Shown here: positions 1 to 11,101 of the stretch, one piece after another
How positions within the stretch are numbered: the first letter of the stretch is position 1
Layout: every line of letters starts with the position of its first letter
DNA from: Apostichopus japonicus
Lineage: Eukaryota; Echinodermata; Holothuroidea; Aspidochirotida; Stichopodidae
DNA length: 64,000 bases
Direction of reading: 5' to 3'
Assembly: GCF_037975245.1 (NCBI RefSeq)
Contig: NC_092571.1
Location: 3,985,001-4,049,000, forward strand
The notes under the pieces: generated by a model
What the model was told of the DNA's origin: nothing
What the model saw: the letters and a program-made list of their open reading frames with translations, nothing else
The model's database searches: none
Position numbers and translations under genes: made by a program

Positions 1-135
1 ATACCATGCAGACCAATGAATGATATATTTTTCGCACATGTAATTTTTTCGACACCCAAAATCCCAGTGGGCGGGCGACAAGCTTTCATGGGGCTGTCGC
101 CCCCACTCCCCCTCCCCCCCGTGGCTACGCCACTG
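1..135. mobile_element. End of a class II (DNA) transposon copy, cut by the window edge
   Basis: A C-rich tract is followed by GTGGCTACGCCACTG at about 121-135. Read on the minus strand this is a CAGTGGCGTAGCCAC terminus followed by a G-run, a form common to non-autonomous DNA transposons in invertebrates. The other terminus is not visible and may lie before base 1. No coding sequence is recognisable. The assignment rests on motif form only. Confidence 0.4.
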
Positions 136-2541
136 GGTAAATGGTGCCGAAGCACATATCTTCAAAGTACTGTCTCCAACTTTCAATTGTTTCAGGCTAC
201 TATGTGACCAAAAAGAAGTTCTCAAGATGAAGTTGCAGATCTGAAAGGACCAGTAATTTTACTAGGAAACCTTTCGACCACGTACAACCTTTGAAGTAGG
301 ATAGGATTACACAGTATTTGAATTCTTCATCGATCGGCTTGTATTAAATTAGCTGAAACTCTATAGACCAGTCTTGCAAGGTTTAAAGAAATGGCTCCTT
401 ACATAGTTGGCATGATTCAAATTCATCCAGTGCAAATTCATCCAGATGCAAATTCATCAATATAATAGGTGGAGAACAGTAAGCTGTCTGAATTAGCATC
501 TTCAGATCGAATATGGGTTTGCTGAGTTAGGGAGCAATATGTTCGAAGTACAAGGACCAACCAATGAACACAATTTTAACATAAGAGGCAGAGATAAGAC
601 ACTATAGCAGAAATCATTATGTCTTCTTTCTGTTTATTACTGATAAATGCAAATATTTTCATTAAAAATCAATATGAAATTTCATGTTACTTTCAGAAAT
701 ATATAAACAAAGCAACTTCTACAACTTCAGCTCATTCACTTTCATGCTATCAGCTAGAAAATTTACCATGAGGCACATTTTCTATGAGGCATTGATGTGA
801 ATACCACTGACATAACTTGTGCTATTCAAATGGATAAAGGGCTTGGTCAAGTCATGAATAAGGCTCTGCCCCATATATTGCACATGTACAAAAAGGGTTA
901 CTGCTGTACATGCAATACTTTTTTGATGGGGGAGAGAGGGGGGGGGGGGAGATGTGGTAACATGTTGAAAAGACCACATCTTTTAATTTGTCATTTTTCT
1001 TTTGAACATATGCAAATGCTAGAAATGAAAGCACTTGGAAATTTCTTAAAGAGATAGGCAGTTGTTGCCCTTGCACTGCTTTGAAGTCTGCACCACTGTA
1101 AATATTGTTGAAGGAGTGGAGTTCTGCGAATCTCTTGATAGTCAAGTAATAAATTTTTCTTTCACTGTTTGTTAAACAGCTCCTAGCAGTAATATGTATT
1201 TACACGACATTGTATCTGAGGTTCATTATGTAACCGCTGTTTTCTACATACAGTCAAATTAAAAACCAATGTTAAACTTGTTCACCTGCAATGGTCTAAA
1301 TTCAGAAAGTACATCAATATCATAACTCTTTTGCATGTTGTATAACGGTACTGAACTTGAAGTGGATTATATTTATCAATGAATATAGCAATGTTTTGGG
1401 TAAAAGCAATTAAAGCATCCACTTGAACTTCATGTTTTCCTTGCATTGTTTGCTACTTCCTCCTATCTAGATTCGAAAGGGACATATAGATAAATGCTCA
1501 ATACCTCAAACAACATTATTTAACCTTGTTTCCCACAAAAAATGTTCTGTCTCAGTTTCTGTAAACTACTCGGGATAAATGGAGGGTGGGGGGGGGGGGA
1601 GTTGGACAGGTTGGGAAACTAAATATTTGACAGATGTTGTATTTGACAATAAATTCACCTTCCCAAGGAAGTAATACAGTTCTTTAAGTGGCATTTTATG
1701 AAGGACCTACAGTATGTAACGATAGCAGAATTGGTTATTGCCTCCTGCTGAAATGTCCAATAAAGACTCGCAGTATTGGAATGTTCATCAGATTCCTCAT
1801 TTATAGAAACATCTGTGTTTATTGAAACTTTCCTAGGATGTTGCCAACAAGATGCAGTTGAAGTCTACTGTACCTTGTTGTCAAAGGTGGAGCTCACAAA
1901 AAGTCCTATCAACTAGTCTTATTCAAGCAGTGGCAACATATGGGAAAAAAGAAAAGCAAAATATGGTACAATTTTGTTAATATTATTTTGAACTATTTAT
2001 CCCAACATCCTATCCTCCTTTTAAGGCTTTTGCAAGCTTGTAAACCAGTTACAGCACTCATGCAACATGATATGACAAAGGTTCATTGCCAGAACATGAA
2101 ACTAGCAATTTTGAGTAAATTTGTTAAAAGAATGATGAAGTTAATACACTGAAATATTGAATGGGGCTCAAAAGAGCTTAAGAAGTCTTTTGAGGTACAT
2201 TACTTGTTCTGATAAATATATTAATTGCCCTAAGATTCAGCTATTAAAGCAGCTACTAGTCAGATACTAGATAGTATGGGATCATGAAGGTTTTCAGATT
2301 TTACCTATATTGGCCTCAAATAACCTTTGACTTGGCTAAGAGCACTCAGCACATGATACACCTGCATACAAACTTCCATTCATCATTCCAATATTGAACT
2401 ATCATGTTAACATGGCTTTCAGTTTCAGATATCTAGTTATCCCACATGGGCTTCTGCTATACTGTAAAAATTTATAGAATAGTACTCAATGTCAGAAACC
2501 TATATGCACTACATATGTCTACCAACTTTTCCTTGTTGAGT
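136..2541. other. Gene-free stretch
   Basis: Only short open frames (under 100 codons) with no recognisable protein are present on either strand. There are G homopolymers near 940 and 1590. I see no RNA gene, splice-consistent exon chain or terminal inverted repeats here. Confidence 0.6.
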
Positions 2542-2546
2542 TAGAT

Positions 2547-3879
2547 CAGGGGCGTATCCAGGATTTTCCAATGGGGGGGCGCCAGGCATGAATGATTGCC
2601 GTCCTGGGGGATGGGTCTAAGGGGAGGGGTGTACAATTTTTGCTTTCAAAGAAGGGCTGAAATGCAAAATGGTGTCATATGCATGGGCGGCGATCCGTAC
2701 TTCCGAGTGGGGGGGGATATGACCTTGTTGACTATCTAAGCGTAGCGCCACCATGAGTTGGCGCGAAGCGTACAAGAAAATTTTGGGATTAACAAACCCT
2801 CTAGATGGCCGGAAACGGCACTTCCCGAGGTTTCCAAGCGGCATATACCCAACTTTAAAATAGGGATGTCATGTCCGAAATATCTCATAATCAGGATCCA
2901 AAATACTTTTTTTTTTTAAATTTCGGGTGTTATTTTGGGAAAATTGCCCGTCAATCTTGTTTCAGGCGCAACGTTAGAATGTTCGAGAGCTCTGTTATAT
3001 TATTCGATGAAGAAAATGGCCTCATGCAGGCTATTATAGGCCTGTACACATGCAATACACAATTACACATAGTTACATTCCTAGGTACCGATTGCTAGGG
3101 CATCCAGGTGAAACGTGTATTAAGCATTACCCTGGTTACATGAGATTCTCAGCTGTTCGAGGGAACATGTACGTGTGTAGGCCTACTATAGGGCCTATAT
3201 GAATACTATGAGGGTGCATATATGTACTATATCAATACCGTGGGCGCAATAATACATTTTGTTGTTATAGGGCCAATGAAGCCTACAGTCAACTATTTTT
3301 GCTTTATAAAGACGCTTTATTTGAAAAGATCGCACTGCGTTTATGGTAGGCGAGAAATGAAGCTAAAAAAGAGCCGTACATTAACGAAGATGCATAAATG
3401 TAGGCATGAAAATATTCTTATCCCTGGCATTTGGTGGGGGGGGGGATATGGTGCATTACATCCCCTCCACCCATTTTCATGGGGGGATATATCCCCCCTC
3501 CACCCAGGATCGCCGCCCATGGCCATATGTGATCCATTTTTCGACCTTAATAATAAGCAACATTTCCAGTAAATATAGAGACAAAATGCACAATTTAGTA
3601 TGGCTGGCATGTCATTTAGTGTTTATAGTGATAATACAAACACAATTACCATCTATGTTTCTAAAACTATTATGCCGCCGAACTTCGCCAGAACCTTTTT
3701 TTGGCAAACAAAAAATAAAGCATACGGGAAGGGGGGGGGGGTTGAGCGATCACCGACATCTCACATAAAGGTCGTCATCAATTTTTTTTTTTTTTTTTTT
3801 TTGCTAAACTTTTTTTTTTTTTGGTGACGGCCAATAGGGGGGGCGCGCGCCTGTTGCGCCCCCCCTGGATACGCCCCTG
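2547..3879. mobile_element. Non-autonomous DNA transposon, 5-bp target duplication, TIR CAGGGGCGTATCCAGG
   Basis: The left end reads CAGGGGCGTATCCAGG and the right end is its exact reverse complement (CCTGGATACGCCCCTG). Both ends are flanked by TAGAT (2542-2546 and 3880-3884), a perfect 5-bp target-site duplication. G-rich runs follow both termini. The element is 1333 bp, but 840 bp of that is another transposon inserted inside it (2682-3521), leaving about 490 bp of its own sequence and no transposase. The 26099-27930 element has related ends and also a 5-bp duplication. Superfamily is unresolved; a hAT-like group with 5-bp duplications is possible. Confidence 0.8.
2682..3521 (+). mobile_element. 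hAT-like non-autonomous element, 840 bp, copy 1 (nested)
   Basis: Ends are CATGGGCGGCGATCC and the exact inverted complement. Flanks are GTCATATG (2674-2681) and GCCATATG (3522-3529), an 8-bp target duplication with one mismatch. The copy at 24054-24893 has exactly the same length and matching sequence in reverse orientation. Eight-base duplications are typical of hAT transposons. Short open frames inside, up to about 120 codons, are carried by both copies only because the DNA is repeated, and resemble no transposase. It lies inside the 2547-3879 element and is therefore the younger insertion. Confidence 0.85.
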
Positions 3880-3884
3880 TAGAT

Positions 3885-4375
3885 GCTCTATGTTACTCTA
3901 CTGACCTTGAGTAGCCTTTGACCCTCAATGAAGCCAACACCTACTGAAAATTCCAGTATAAATATAAAATTAATCAAATGATTCAGAAAATACTTTAACA
4001 GAAAGGAAAACTATTACAAACACTTTTGTTCATACTGACCTCGGCGTAAACAATTTAGAGACGAAGAACATATGGTATAATCACTATTAGCTAACATTTC
4101 TTCCTTCTACTCTGCAATTTTGAGAGAACAATAAGCAAAATTGATACTGGCAAATGTAACATGGCAACAATAACAATAATTCACAAATGATGATGACATC
4201 AGAAAAAGTAGCAACCATGACAATGATTTGAAAATCTTACTGAGCAATCCTAAATGTAACTAGAATATCACTTTTAGTAGAGCAGGGTTCTCACAAGCAC
4301 GTTCTAACCTGGCGGTGGTCGTGGTTTGAATATGATTTTAACTCTCCCTGCATGGTTTGAAAGTTGAGCGCCCGG
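3885..4375. other. Gene-free stretch
   Basis: AT-rich unique-looking sequence between the transposon and the tandem duplication. Nothing recognisable was found on either strand. Confidence 0.5.
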
Positions 4376-4379
4376 GCTG

Positions 4380-5736
4380 AACATTTATGAACCAGGAAAA
4401 GCTTGCTGCCACTTATCTGGTTCGAAAAAATTATTGCATGAGGTAAATTTCCTCCTGGGTGCATAATTATCATAACAGTTCAAGAATTTTTACCAAAGGT
4501 GATCATATTTGAATATCTGGAGTCGGCTCGGACTTGACTGGTCTTGGATTTGGCTCATACCAAGTGGGCTCGGACTTGGCTCAGACTAATTGGACTCGAC
4601 TACAGCTCTGCCATAAATATAAAAAGATAATGGATTGTTAATAATTTATTATATGATGTTGAGAAGGTAGAGACTTAGAAAGTTAACTCCTAAATGTAAT
4701 GGATAGCATTAAACTCTTCGTTTCACTAACAAAAGGATTCTCAAATACAGTACTAGCAACATTACAGCTGAAATAATGGATCACCAATACGATGCAGTGA
4801 AGAAAGGGAGTTTAATAAAGAGCATCCCTCAATGTAATGACTAGGATAAAACTCTTAGTTTCACTAACAAAAGGATACCACATGCAGTACCAAAAAGAGG
4901 GATGCCCATTATATTGAGGGTCCACTAGACTTAAGGTTTGCTAGACCCAACACCCCCATTGTGGGAAGCATTATTGAGCATCTAGTTAGCATTTATTGGG
5001 TAACTGAAAGTATTGAAGGACCTTGGTGACTCCCCTCCCAGTAGTTTTATAACATTTATGAACCAGGAAGAGCTTGCTGCCACTTATCTGGTTCGAAAAA
5101 ATTATAGCATGAGGTAAATTTCCTCCTGGGTGCATAATTATCATAACAGTTCAAGAATTTTTACCAAAGGTGATCTTTGGTATCTGGAGTCGGCTTGGAC
5201 TTGAGGGGTCTTGTATTTGGCTCAGACCAGATGGACTCGGACTTGGATCGGGCTCTGGCTAATTGGACTCGACTACAGCTCTGCCATAAATATATAGAGA
5301 TAATGGATTGTTAATAATTTATTATATGATGTTGAGAAGGTAGAGACTTAGAGAGTTAACTCCTAAATGTAATGGATAGCATTAAACTCTTTGTTTCACT
5401 AACAAAAGGATTCTCAACTACAGTACTAGCAACATTACAACTAGAATAGTTGATTACCAATACGCTGCAGTTAAGTAAGGGAGTTTAATAAAGAGCATCC
5501 CTCAATGTAATGACTAGGATCAAACTCTTAGTTTCACTAACAAAAGTATACCACATGCAGTACCAACATTGGGGGGGGGGGGGGGGCAGAGGATGCTCAT
5601 TACATTGAGGGTCCACTAGACTTAAGGTTTGCTAGACCCAACATTCCCATAGTGGGAAGCATTATTGAGCATCTAGTTAGCATTAATTGGGTAACTGAAG
5701 TATTAAAAGACCTTGGTGTCTCCCCTCCCAGCAGTA
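4380..5736. repeat. Tandem duplication, two units of about 670-690 bp
   Basis: Unit 1 starts at about 4380 and unit 2 at about 5052. Both open with the same ACATTTATGAACCAGG segment and close with the same GACCTTGGTG-CTCCCCTCCCAG segment (5020-5045 and 5709-5734). The two copies differ by scattered substitutions and small indels. The clearest difference is a 16-G run (5571-5586) in unit 2 where unit 1 has AAAAAGAGGG. No gene is present. Confidence 0.85.
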
Positions 5737-5935
5737 AACTGGAATAATGGATTGGTGAAACAATGTTTTATTTGATACAGTGAAGTAAGGGAGTTACATG
5801 AATAATAGTTAATGCAATGAATACGATTAAAATCTTTGTTTTACTAACGAAAATTATTCTCAAATACAGCAACATAAGAATTTGTATAAATGGATTATTA
5901 ATAATGAATTTTATGATGCTGTGAAGGAAGAAAAT
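4620..5935. repeat. Degenerate ~150-bp subrepeats inside and beyond the duplication
   Basis: Related blocks beginning near 4626, 4776, 5300, 5447, 5742 and 5886 share AATGGATT, a G-T-GAAG segment, AAACTCTT and TTTCACTAACAAAAGGAT. The pattern continues past the end of the second large unit. A ~150-bp tandem array therefore predates the ~670-bp duplication. The open frame at 5882-6364 begins inside the last subrepeat. Confidence 0.65.
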
Positions 5936-5936
5936 T

Positions 5937-8900
5937 CATTAACAAATTTTAATTTGTATGCTGCATGTCATATACCTGTCCAGAAACTAAAAAGAAAAAT
6001 TCAAACTCATAGAATGCACCATACCTGGCTCCAAGCAATGACATATAAATCTAGTCCTCATTGTATCTACAGAAGTTGTTTGTCCAATTTTAATCGAAAG
6101 CCTTTCCTTTCATTGAAAATTTTGATCTTCAGTAAAAATATTCTTCTGTCTGCAGATTTTATTGATGACAGTACTTCCTTCTCTTGTGGAGAAATTCCAC
6201 CGGCTCTTGTTAACCTACAACAAACCAAAACAACATTTCAATCATATGTCAAAGTTTCACTGAAGTACATTCCATGTAAATATTTTTTTAAAGCCTCACA
6301 TTTTGATATTGACATTGTTGCAAAAGGTACAAATAAACACATCATAATCAAGGTTAAAATGTGATGGTGTGTTAACACCTCAAGTCTTTGCTTCACAATC
6401 CTACCTACAATTCATTCCAGCCTGCCAGATGGCAGATTTACAGTACATTTGGTTTTCAAAGACTACACATAAAGTCATTTCAATTCTGATAACATTCTAT
6501 GATGGTGGAAGTAGCAAAGTAAAACAAAAGGTTTGGCAGTGGACTTGGTGGGAAGTGGAAAGTCTTTCTTACATTACTTTGTTAGCCGTTGCCTTAGATC
6601 GTTTACAGTTTTTGAAAATAAACAGCAAATTTTCATCATCTTTGTTCGTGTTGAAACTTAGTACAGTAAATTTATATTATGTATATTGTGTGTTGATCAG
6701 ACTTAGAGGATATTAAAGGGGAGACTTTAGAAAACTAACTTCAGGTCATAGGGATTTAAAATATATCTCACAGTCAATACTTACTGAATATTAAAGACAA
6801 CTGGGGATGTTTGCAATATATGCTTGTGGGAGCTCCTTATTTCCATATAAGCCATTTCTCGCTGCATCCCATGATCAGCATGAACCAGCAGCTCAAAGTT
6901 ACAGTATTTTGATATCCTGTGTCGACCTTGAAATTGCAGCCCTGTACTTCTTGCAATAAAGTGGAGCATATCTGCTGTGGTGTTCTCATTCTGCATTCAT
7001 GCATTCCTCAAATTGTGCCAAATTTAAGCCATCTTTTCTGACAAGAGAATGAACATAAATAAGTCCAGATAATTGTTTCATAAATTGCAAGTGGAAGTCT
7101 TGACAGTGCAGTTCCCTATTTGATGTCAATACTTAGTGTACATGTTGTCCAATATTCAAGTCAGTTTAGTTAATTTATCTATCACTTTTTTCATGGAAAC
7201 CGCATATGCAACAATTGAGAAAAATGCCACACTACTAAGTTTGAATATTGATCTATTATTAGGTATGTAAGTTGTACCCAGGAATTTAGCATGCAATCCC
7301 TTCAAGAGATTGACTGAGTATTCATGCATGGTTCAATGCCTTATCCTGCATGCAGTTCATTTACTTAAAAATTGCATGCACCCTAGACTATGTATACCAG
7401 TACATTTAGTCCCTCAACGCATCATTTGGGGTTTAAGCTCAGGACTACTCGTGTACACAGACTTTGGCATTATGACTGAGTTCATTTTTAATGTTTGGTT
7501 TCAATGATGTTGAAACTTTCCACTCACGATGGCATATGTGTGCGTGTGCATTGGTAGGAGTACTCTGTTTGTGATCCTAGCTTGTAAACACAGTTTCTCA
7601 TGACAGTAAGCTTTATTGGACAGATCTCATAGTTGGTACAGTATGTATGTATAGATGCATCACAAGTACAAGAAGCCTATTGTTTTTGGTGAAGGTCAAA
7701 GGTAATTTAGGTTAAAATGGTCAAATTGTGAAAACTCAATTTGAAGCATGGATAGATCTATTTATTGGTATGTCTAGGCCAGTGGTTGGGTCAACAGGGC
7801 AAACTTGTGAAAACCTTATTTAAACCATACATCTCAAAGCAGGGTACACTAGCTTGCAGAGATATATGTTTAGTATCATGTTATATCGCTACAGAAGGCT
7901 TTCAGTGGTCTTTTTAGATCCCCAACTGTCACTTTGAAAATGTTGTTTATCACTGTTCTCAATAGTTTTTACTGTATATTATTAAGATACAATAAGTTGT
8001 ACATGCAGCCTACACATATACAGTACAGTAGCATACATGTCAGATTGACAAATTCATAAAATGAAACTTATTACATAATGGAAACCATGTGCAGTGCAGT
8101 TGGCATAATGGTGATCTATTCAACACCCAACCAGCTAGTATCGGATCATAGCAACAAGTTACCACATGTATGCATTTAAGTGTTTTGTCACACAGTACAG
8201 TGCTAACATCATACAAGGGAGTTTTATTTGTTCCATAACAACTCTGATCATAATAGCCTGTTCGTGCAGGGAGTTGTAATGGTACAACTCCCTGGTTTGT
8301 GCTATGGACATGAGAACTATCTAGTGCCTGTTGAACATTAGTTTTGTGCATTTTCATGTTACTTACTAACACCAAATTACTGCACACAGATGGTCATTTT
8401 TAAAAGTATGAAAACTGAATACAATCAAGAGCTTTTATTTGGACATGATACCCAATATGAAACTACTTTAGTTGCACATACTGTATGTATGCTGGTTTTT
8501 ATCATGAATGATCTTTATAGGAGCCATGAATTTTTTTTTTTTTTTAATGAAGTAGGTCTGGATTCCCTTGGCATTATAACCTGATTGAAATTTAACCTCT
8601 GTGATTGCACTAATATGTGAGACCATTGATCAACCTAATTAATAGCTTTTAATGATGAAGACACTGATAACAATTTCATAACTCATTAGTGTGAACACAA
8701 TGCAAGGTTCAATGAGGTACTGTTTATTTCCTTAAAATGCATAGCTGGTGGTTTTTCAACATACTCTAATCCTTTCAAATATGTTACATTGAATCTTTAC
8801 ACTTTTCCATTGATATATCACAGACTGTGTTTTTTTGTTATGGGACTCCATAAAACTGGATCAAACCTAGCAATTTTGGACAAGGAATTTGCTCTTTTCG

Positions 8901-10080
8901 CAAAAACTCCTAAGTGCTCAAGTGACTGTACAGTAGGTCACCCTGTGAAGGCATTGTGGGACTTTGAGGAATACTGTACTTTTGATCAAGCTATTACTTC
9001 AGCACTATTAACACTACCCACATCATAACGTTAATATCAAAATGCCTAAATTACTTAGCCATGATTGCGTTGTTATTCTAAAATGAATACTCAATTGTTT
9101 ACCTTCAGCCATGATTCATCCCATAGGTGCAGGGGGAAAAAACTCATGTTACAAAAAATTGTTGTACACTGCTACACTGAGGCCCTGTGTGACTTAGTTC
9201 TCTGAATCAGAACCAATGACACACCACTACTACTGTACGCACAGGGCTAAGTGATGCACACTAACACATATACTGTAGAGAATATTGTGGGGATGAATAT
9301 TGTACTGAGATGGCAAACATTTTCACATTTTTTACTTTTGTAACTCGTTTATGGAATCTATCAGGCCCTTTCTTTTACTGTAGTGTTCCGTTGCTTGTGT
9401 ATCTGTTTTTGTGGAGTTGTGACTTTCTGACTGCCTTATTTTATGGCAGAGAGATTGAAACATACCCAAAGATTTATATTTCGTGAAATGGTTCAAAATT
9501 GCATCGCACGAATGCAAGTTCTTTCATACCCCTAAATTGACACATCTGTCGATAAGCTTACTGTAGTGAAGGCCTAAGTAAACATCCATTATCTTTGGAT
9601 GCTGTTTGCTATGCTCTGAGCCTCTAACCTCAGAAAGGTCAGGTCCCAGAGATTAGTGGTATTATATTGAGGTAATTTTGGTTATTTTTAGGGAGTAAGA
9701 TTTCCAAATGCCCCAAAACATGCACAAACACAATTTGATCAGCATATACCTGAAATGGATTCAAACTCATGAAATATTTAACTCTGCTTGGCTGCAAAAA
9801 GTTATGGTTGCCTGCTGTATAGTTGCTAGTACTAGCTACAGTATTAGTAAGCTAGTATATAGTAATAGTAGTAGGATGGTGACTTCGAAGTTCGGCCACT
9901 TAAGACTTAAAACACCCCAAAACTAAATCTTCTGGTATAAATCATTTGAAAATATACTTCATATGGTGGGAGAATTTTGTTATATTACGATATACGGCCA
10001 AACTTTCTTTCCTGCAAACTGTTTCTATGTTGTATTCCAAGAAGATTCTTCGTGATTGTGGAACTGGTATTTCTTGCTAG
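5937..10080. other. Long stretch with no supported gene
   Basis: The longest open frame, 5882-6364 plus, starts from TTG and continues repeat sequence. Its low-complexity K/I/S/F-rich translation resembles nothing I know. Frames at 6369-6716 and 8040-8387 are similar in quality. No splice-phased exon series was found. A perfect 12-bp hairpin lies at 8267-8294. Introns or UTRs of a neighbouring gene cannot be excluded. Confidence 0.5.
8267..8294. repeat. Perfect 12-bp hairpin, CAGGGAGTTGTA / TACAACTCCCTG
   Basis: Two perfect 12-bp arms are separated by the 4-base loop ATGG. A closely related hairpin occurs at 54203-54230, and a degenerate one at about 8215-8245 (AAGGGAGTTTT...AACAACTCTG). It looks like a very short dispersed palindromic repeat rather than a terminator, as this is eukaryotic DNA. 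Confidence 0.6.
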
Positions 10081-10356
10081 AGTATTGCGAAGTTCGGACA
10101 CGCAACCCACAGTGTGGCGCTGGTAAAAATTGGTGGCGCTGTTGCTCTTTCAGTAATTATAACAGACTTCATAGATCTTCGTCATTTTATTGACAAATAT
10201 GTAAGTAATTTCTTGCACACGGGTCATTTTGGAGAGAAAATAACTGTAGCTTCGTACTTTTTGGTGAAATTTGGCTCTTCCTGTAGGTTTTCATGGTGAA
10301 AATCGTGTATTTCTTAGGGTGCCCGAACTTCGCTGTATGGCGAACTTCGCAATACT
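10081..10356. mobile_element. Inverted-repeat (MITE-like) element
   Basis: The left end AGTATTGCGAAGTTCG is matched exactly by CGAACTTCGCAATACT at the right, giving a 276-bp segment. A second CGAAGTTCG-type motif lies just inside the right end (10323-10333) and another outside at about 9887. No clear target duplication was found, so the call rests on the 16-bp inverted repeats. Confidence 0.55.
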
Positions 10357-11093
10357 GACTATACTAGTAGGCCTAGTAATATTTGGAGGTGCGTCAATTA
10401 TTAAGCCTTTACTTTAAAAATCTGGAAGATCACCAGGCTGCAAAATGTGTAGGTTGACCAGTCTGTTACAAGTATATACTTTAATTTATTTATCACATTT
10501 TATATTCCGAGTATCAGCAAAGGCAGTAGCAGGCAGCTGTGATTTACCATAGCCAGTAATACTGATAGGTCCAATTTAGGGCTAACGTTAGGCCTAGGCT
10601 AGTCTACTCTTAACTCTAACCATGGTCTTACTTTATTTGTGTTCAGCATGAAGATATTTACTCTAAATGTTATTAATATATCCGGAACACTTTTAAGGAA
10701 TTTACTTACAATGCATATACTCCACCAAAGTTCCAAAAGCCAACTTCAAATGGGCAACGTTTACGGTAACCTGCGGCACTTTACTTTGTAGACTACTGTA
10801 CATGGCTAGGCCCACATAAAGTAACGTTGAATGTAGGCTATTGGGATAGCAACGATACGATCCGATCGACTGCCCTGCCACCGAACACAGAAAGAACTGC
10901 TTATATGGGGGCGTTGTTTCGTTACGTGTAAATTTGCCAGTTAAAATAGAAACTCTTATTTTCTTAAATATCCCAAATTAATGGAAGAAAAAGTACAAAC
11001 ACGAAGATTTCAGTGTAATTAGAGGAACCTTTAAGTTTCGGAACTATATATAGCCGCATCTGGTCAAAATCGAGGTGTAAAGTTGGGATCAAC
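10357..11093. other. Gene-free stretch
   Basis: Nothing recognisable on either strand. The TAGGCCTAG-type motifs are low-information. Confidence 0.5.
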
Positions 11094-11101
11094 ATATATA
11101 C

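Noticed and set aside
3222-3768. Overlapping frames of ~116-120 codons
   Set aside because: They lie in a non-autonomous transposon; both element copies carry them by DNA identity and the translations match no transposase.
5882-6364. 160-codon plus-strand frame
   Set aside because: Non-ATG start inside a degenerate tandem repeat, biased composition and no recognisable motif. Long for chance in AT-rich DNA, but not enough to call a gene.
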